Assembly (NCBI RefSeq): GCF_964340395.1
Contig: NC_135553.1
Span: forward strand, 3,859,501 to 3,923,500
DNA from: Glandiceps talaboti
Taxonomy: Eukaryota > Hemichordata > Enteropneusta > Spengelidae
Length of the DNA: 64,000 nt
Direction: 5' to 3'
Shown: positions 62,499 through 64,000 of the stretch, in pieces
Layout: each line of letters starts with the position of its first letter
Position numbering within the stretch: position 1 is the stretch's first letter
The notes under the pieces: generated by a model
The model's database searches: none
What the model was told of the DNA's origin: nothing
Seen by the model: only the letters and a program-made list of their open reading frames with translations
Translations under genes and position numbers: made by a program

Positions 62499-63164
62499 AC
62501 ACACAATACAGAAGGATACCTCAATAGAATTGTTCCCTACCACTCCAAAGAATTTCTTATAAAATCTAATGCTCTTGCTAGAAAATAAACATCTCAGGAT
62601 CTACCTACCAATAGCTATTCCATTCAGGCACTTAGCATTGATACATTGATAATTTATCTATCCTTAAATTAATATAGAGTTTTAGTGTAAATTTTGTGCA
62701 AACAAAAGATTTTTCAGAATTCACATGTTGTCCATTATTATTAATTTCATATGAATTTGTTAATTATTTTCTACATTTTCCTCTGACTTTAATAAAGTCT
62801 TGTCAATCAAACACAATACACAAGATGATTTGTCTTCAAATTGAAGGCATACTGCATTGTTTGTGTGGCACGACTCAACCTTGTAGTGTTGCGAGTATTT
62901 TAATAAATGTACAGAACTCATTTCAATGCCCTGACAGACCATGATGTGTGAATGTAAATTGTAATTGGATTTGTCACCTTGATATGATTGTTCAGAGAGA
63001 TAGAAATGAGATCCAGACATTTGATTATTTTGAAATCACATTTCTTTGTCTACTATAGATTTATAGATCCAACTCCACTGCAAGCTATAACACTGGGTGC
63101 TGGTGCAAGACTTGTTGCAGGCATAACTCTAATACCAGTGACAGTAGTCAAAACAAGGTTTGAG
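60280..63164 (+). CDS. SLC25A38: mitochondrial glycine carrier SLC25A38 / Hem25 orthologue, 5' part (4 exons, continues past window)
   Basis: Four exons in consistent phase encode about 165 residues, counted from the upstream ATG. Family knowledge: SLC25A38 is an inner-membrane carrier importing glycine for the first step of haem synthesis, and its loss causes sideroblastic anaemia. Seen here: the carrier repeat-1 signature [10 protein letters not shown] (PxDxxKxR), preceded by [16 protein letters not shown]; the end of repeat 1, [20 protein letters not shown]; and repeat 2 with [20 protein letters not shown] and TRFE. Human SLC25A38 as remembered has [31 protein letters not shown] and PITVIKTRYE, so the match is family-specific, not just carrier-general. 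The third carrier repeat lies beyond the window. No presequence, as usual for this family. Confidence 0.93.
60367..61352 (+). other. SLC25A38-like intron 1
   Basis: About 985 bp; no repeat or exon recognised. Confidence 0.8.
61353..61553 (+). CDS. SLC25A38: SLC25A38-like exon 2: carrier repeat 1
   Basis: Acceptor GTATTTCAG|TCA, donor CCT|GTAAGT. 67 codons contain the first transmembrane helix and [10 protein letters not shown], then a matrix loop ([12 protein letters not shown]) and [19 protein letters not shown], the conserved end of the matrix helix. Phase 0 on both sides. Confidence 0.96.
61554..62167 (+). other. SLC25A38-like intron 2
   Basis: About 615 bp, nothing recognised. Confidence 0.85.
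62168..62238 (+). CDS. SLC25A38: SLC25A38-like exon 3
   Basis: Acceptor CATCTTCAG|TCT, donor ACAGG|GTAGGT. It encodes [20 protein letters not shown] then TT, the second transmembrane helix with the family-typical RCVPGVG. Leaves in phase 2 (GG), completed as Gly by the next exon. Confidence 0.95.
62239..63058 (+). other. SLC25A38-like intron 3
   Basis: 820 bp with an (AC)n microsatellite at about 62376-62512. Otherwise nothing. Confidence 0.85.
62376..62512. repeat. (AC)n microsatellite, interrupted
   Basis: Two AC runs flank a ~45-bp unique segment. His/Thr-rich ORFs across it are artefacts. Confidence 0.95.
63059..63164 (+). CDS. SLC25A38: SLC25A38-like exon 4: start of carrier repeat 2
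   Basis: Acceptor TACTATAG|A, donor GAG|GTGAGA. It encodes [20 protein letters not shown] then [15 protein letters not shown], the third transmembrane helix and the repeat-2 signature. Leaves in phase 0. The following exons (human SGKYGYESI...) are not in the window. Confidence 0.95.
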
Positions 63165-64000
63165 GTGAGAAGCAGTTCCTTTCTTCCCATTTTGTGGTGA
63201 CTACCCCACATGACAAAGACTAGATACATCATGTAATTCTGCCCTCAGTGGTCTGAGTGTTGTCTAATAGCACAACACAAGATGTTATATCTCAGAGACT
63301 ACGTACACAGCAGAAATTTAAGTGCTTAAACCACTTGCCTCTTACCATTGTAGTCATGGTTCATGCCATGGTCAGGGTTTGATTAAATTTACCATGCTGT
63401 ACATGTAAATAAGGAGAGTGTTTGACTCTTCCTGACAGTGCAGACATTCACTAGGCACTATGGTTTTCTTCTACATTAGCACTGAACCCATCATTGGCAT
63501 ATTGCTGATATGTATTTAGAACTATCCGATGTAAATTGAAATATATAATGACTTTATATCACAAGACTCATAAACTGCAGTTGTTTTTGAAGATATTCTG
63601 TCCTAACCCCTGGGTAGATTTGAAAACAATGTTAGTGTGTACTGTGTAACAATATTCCTGAATTAGTGAACTATACTCTCCAAATCTCCCCCCCCCCCCT
63701 CGTACTATTCTCATCCATATAAGGACTGACCAGTAGAGTAAGATTCATTTAAGGCATTTGTCTGTCTGTTGCTCCTCATCATATCGTCAAAAAGACATAT
63801 TTACTCACAAAAAAATCCTACAACCTATGGGGTATCTCAAAACACTGTGTTTGTTATCAGTTTCTTATCTACATTATGAAGTCTCAAGGCTTGTGCAGTG
63901 ATTTAAAAACAATTCATCTGATTACACAAGCCAAATCATGTGATCAGATGTAATGGGACTTTTTCTTTCTGTATGATGATGACATAGCTTTCCTAGTGTA
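63165..64000 (+). other. SLC25A38-like intron 4 (continues past window)
   Basis: No further carrier exon was found to the window edge. A short C homopolymer sits near 63689-63698. Otherwise AT-rich intron. Confidence 0.75.

Overview
This is eukaryotic nuclear DNA from an AT-rich animal genome, probably a marine invertebrate. No bacterial-style genes, operons, rRNA, tRNA or CRISPR array were seen. Coding sequence lies in short exons with GT-AG junctions, separated by AT-rich introns full of microsatellites, minisatellites and inverted-repeat (MITE-like) elements. The gene repertoire fits a metazoan. I cannot assign a phylum: the encoded proteins are clearly diverged from vertebrate orthologues, and one keeps a Ras-association domain that mammals are reported to have lost.

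Two plus-strand genes can be reconstructed exon by exon. (1) An ANKFN1 / Nmf9 / wide awake orthologue runs from an exon at 15392 to a stop at 52688. I find 21 coding exons whose phases agree at every junction. They give about 1,088 residues: a polar N-terminal region, one short ankyrin block, a helical linker, a fibronectin type III domain, the long conserved Nmf9 region, a Ser-rich segment and a C-terminal Ras-association domain. The N-terminus is incomplete, because the first exon found starts inside a codon. A possible earlier exon sits at 199-298. (2) The first four coding exons of a mitochondrial glycine carrier (SLC25A38 / yeast Hem25 family) run from about 60280 to 63164, and the gene continues beyond the right edge. 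Its CpG-richer 5' region also has an open minus-strand exon candidate, so the promoter might be bidirectional.

Layout: 1-15391 is non-coding or 5'/intronic, with degenerate repeats, a possible LINE endonuclease remnant and one unexplained minus-strand ORF. 15392-52688 is the ANKFN1-like gene. 52689-60279 is 3' UTR plus intergenic DNA, with a perfect 21-bp-stem hairpin, 33-bp and 40-bp minisatellites and a foldback element. 60280-64000 is the start of the SLC25A38-like gene. The two genes are adjacent and co-oriented, but nothing in the sequence links their functions.

The most unusual signals are two separate cases in which a 3' splice site plus the start of its exon has been duplicated inside the upstream intron (34979/35061 before exon 35173, and 51311-51450 before exon 51459); an 829-bp foldback element built of 166-bp units, three forward and two inverted, flanked by an 8-9 bp direct repeat; and the perfect hairpin at 54185-54239. 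I did not find a convincing new multi-gene system. Domain and orthology calls rest on motif recognition and remembered family sequences, not on a database search.
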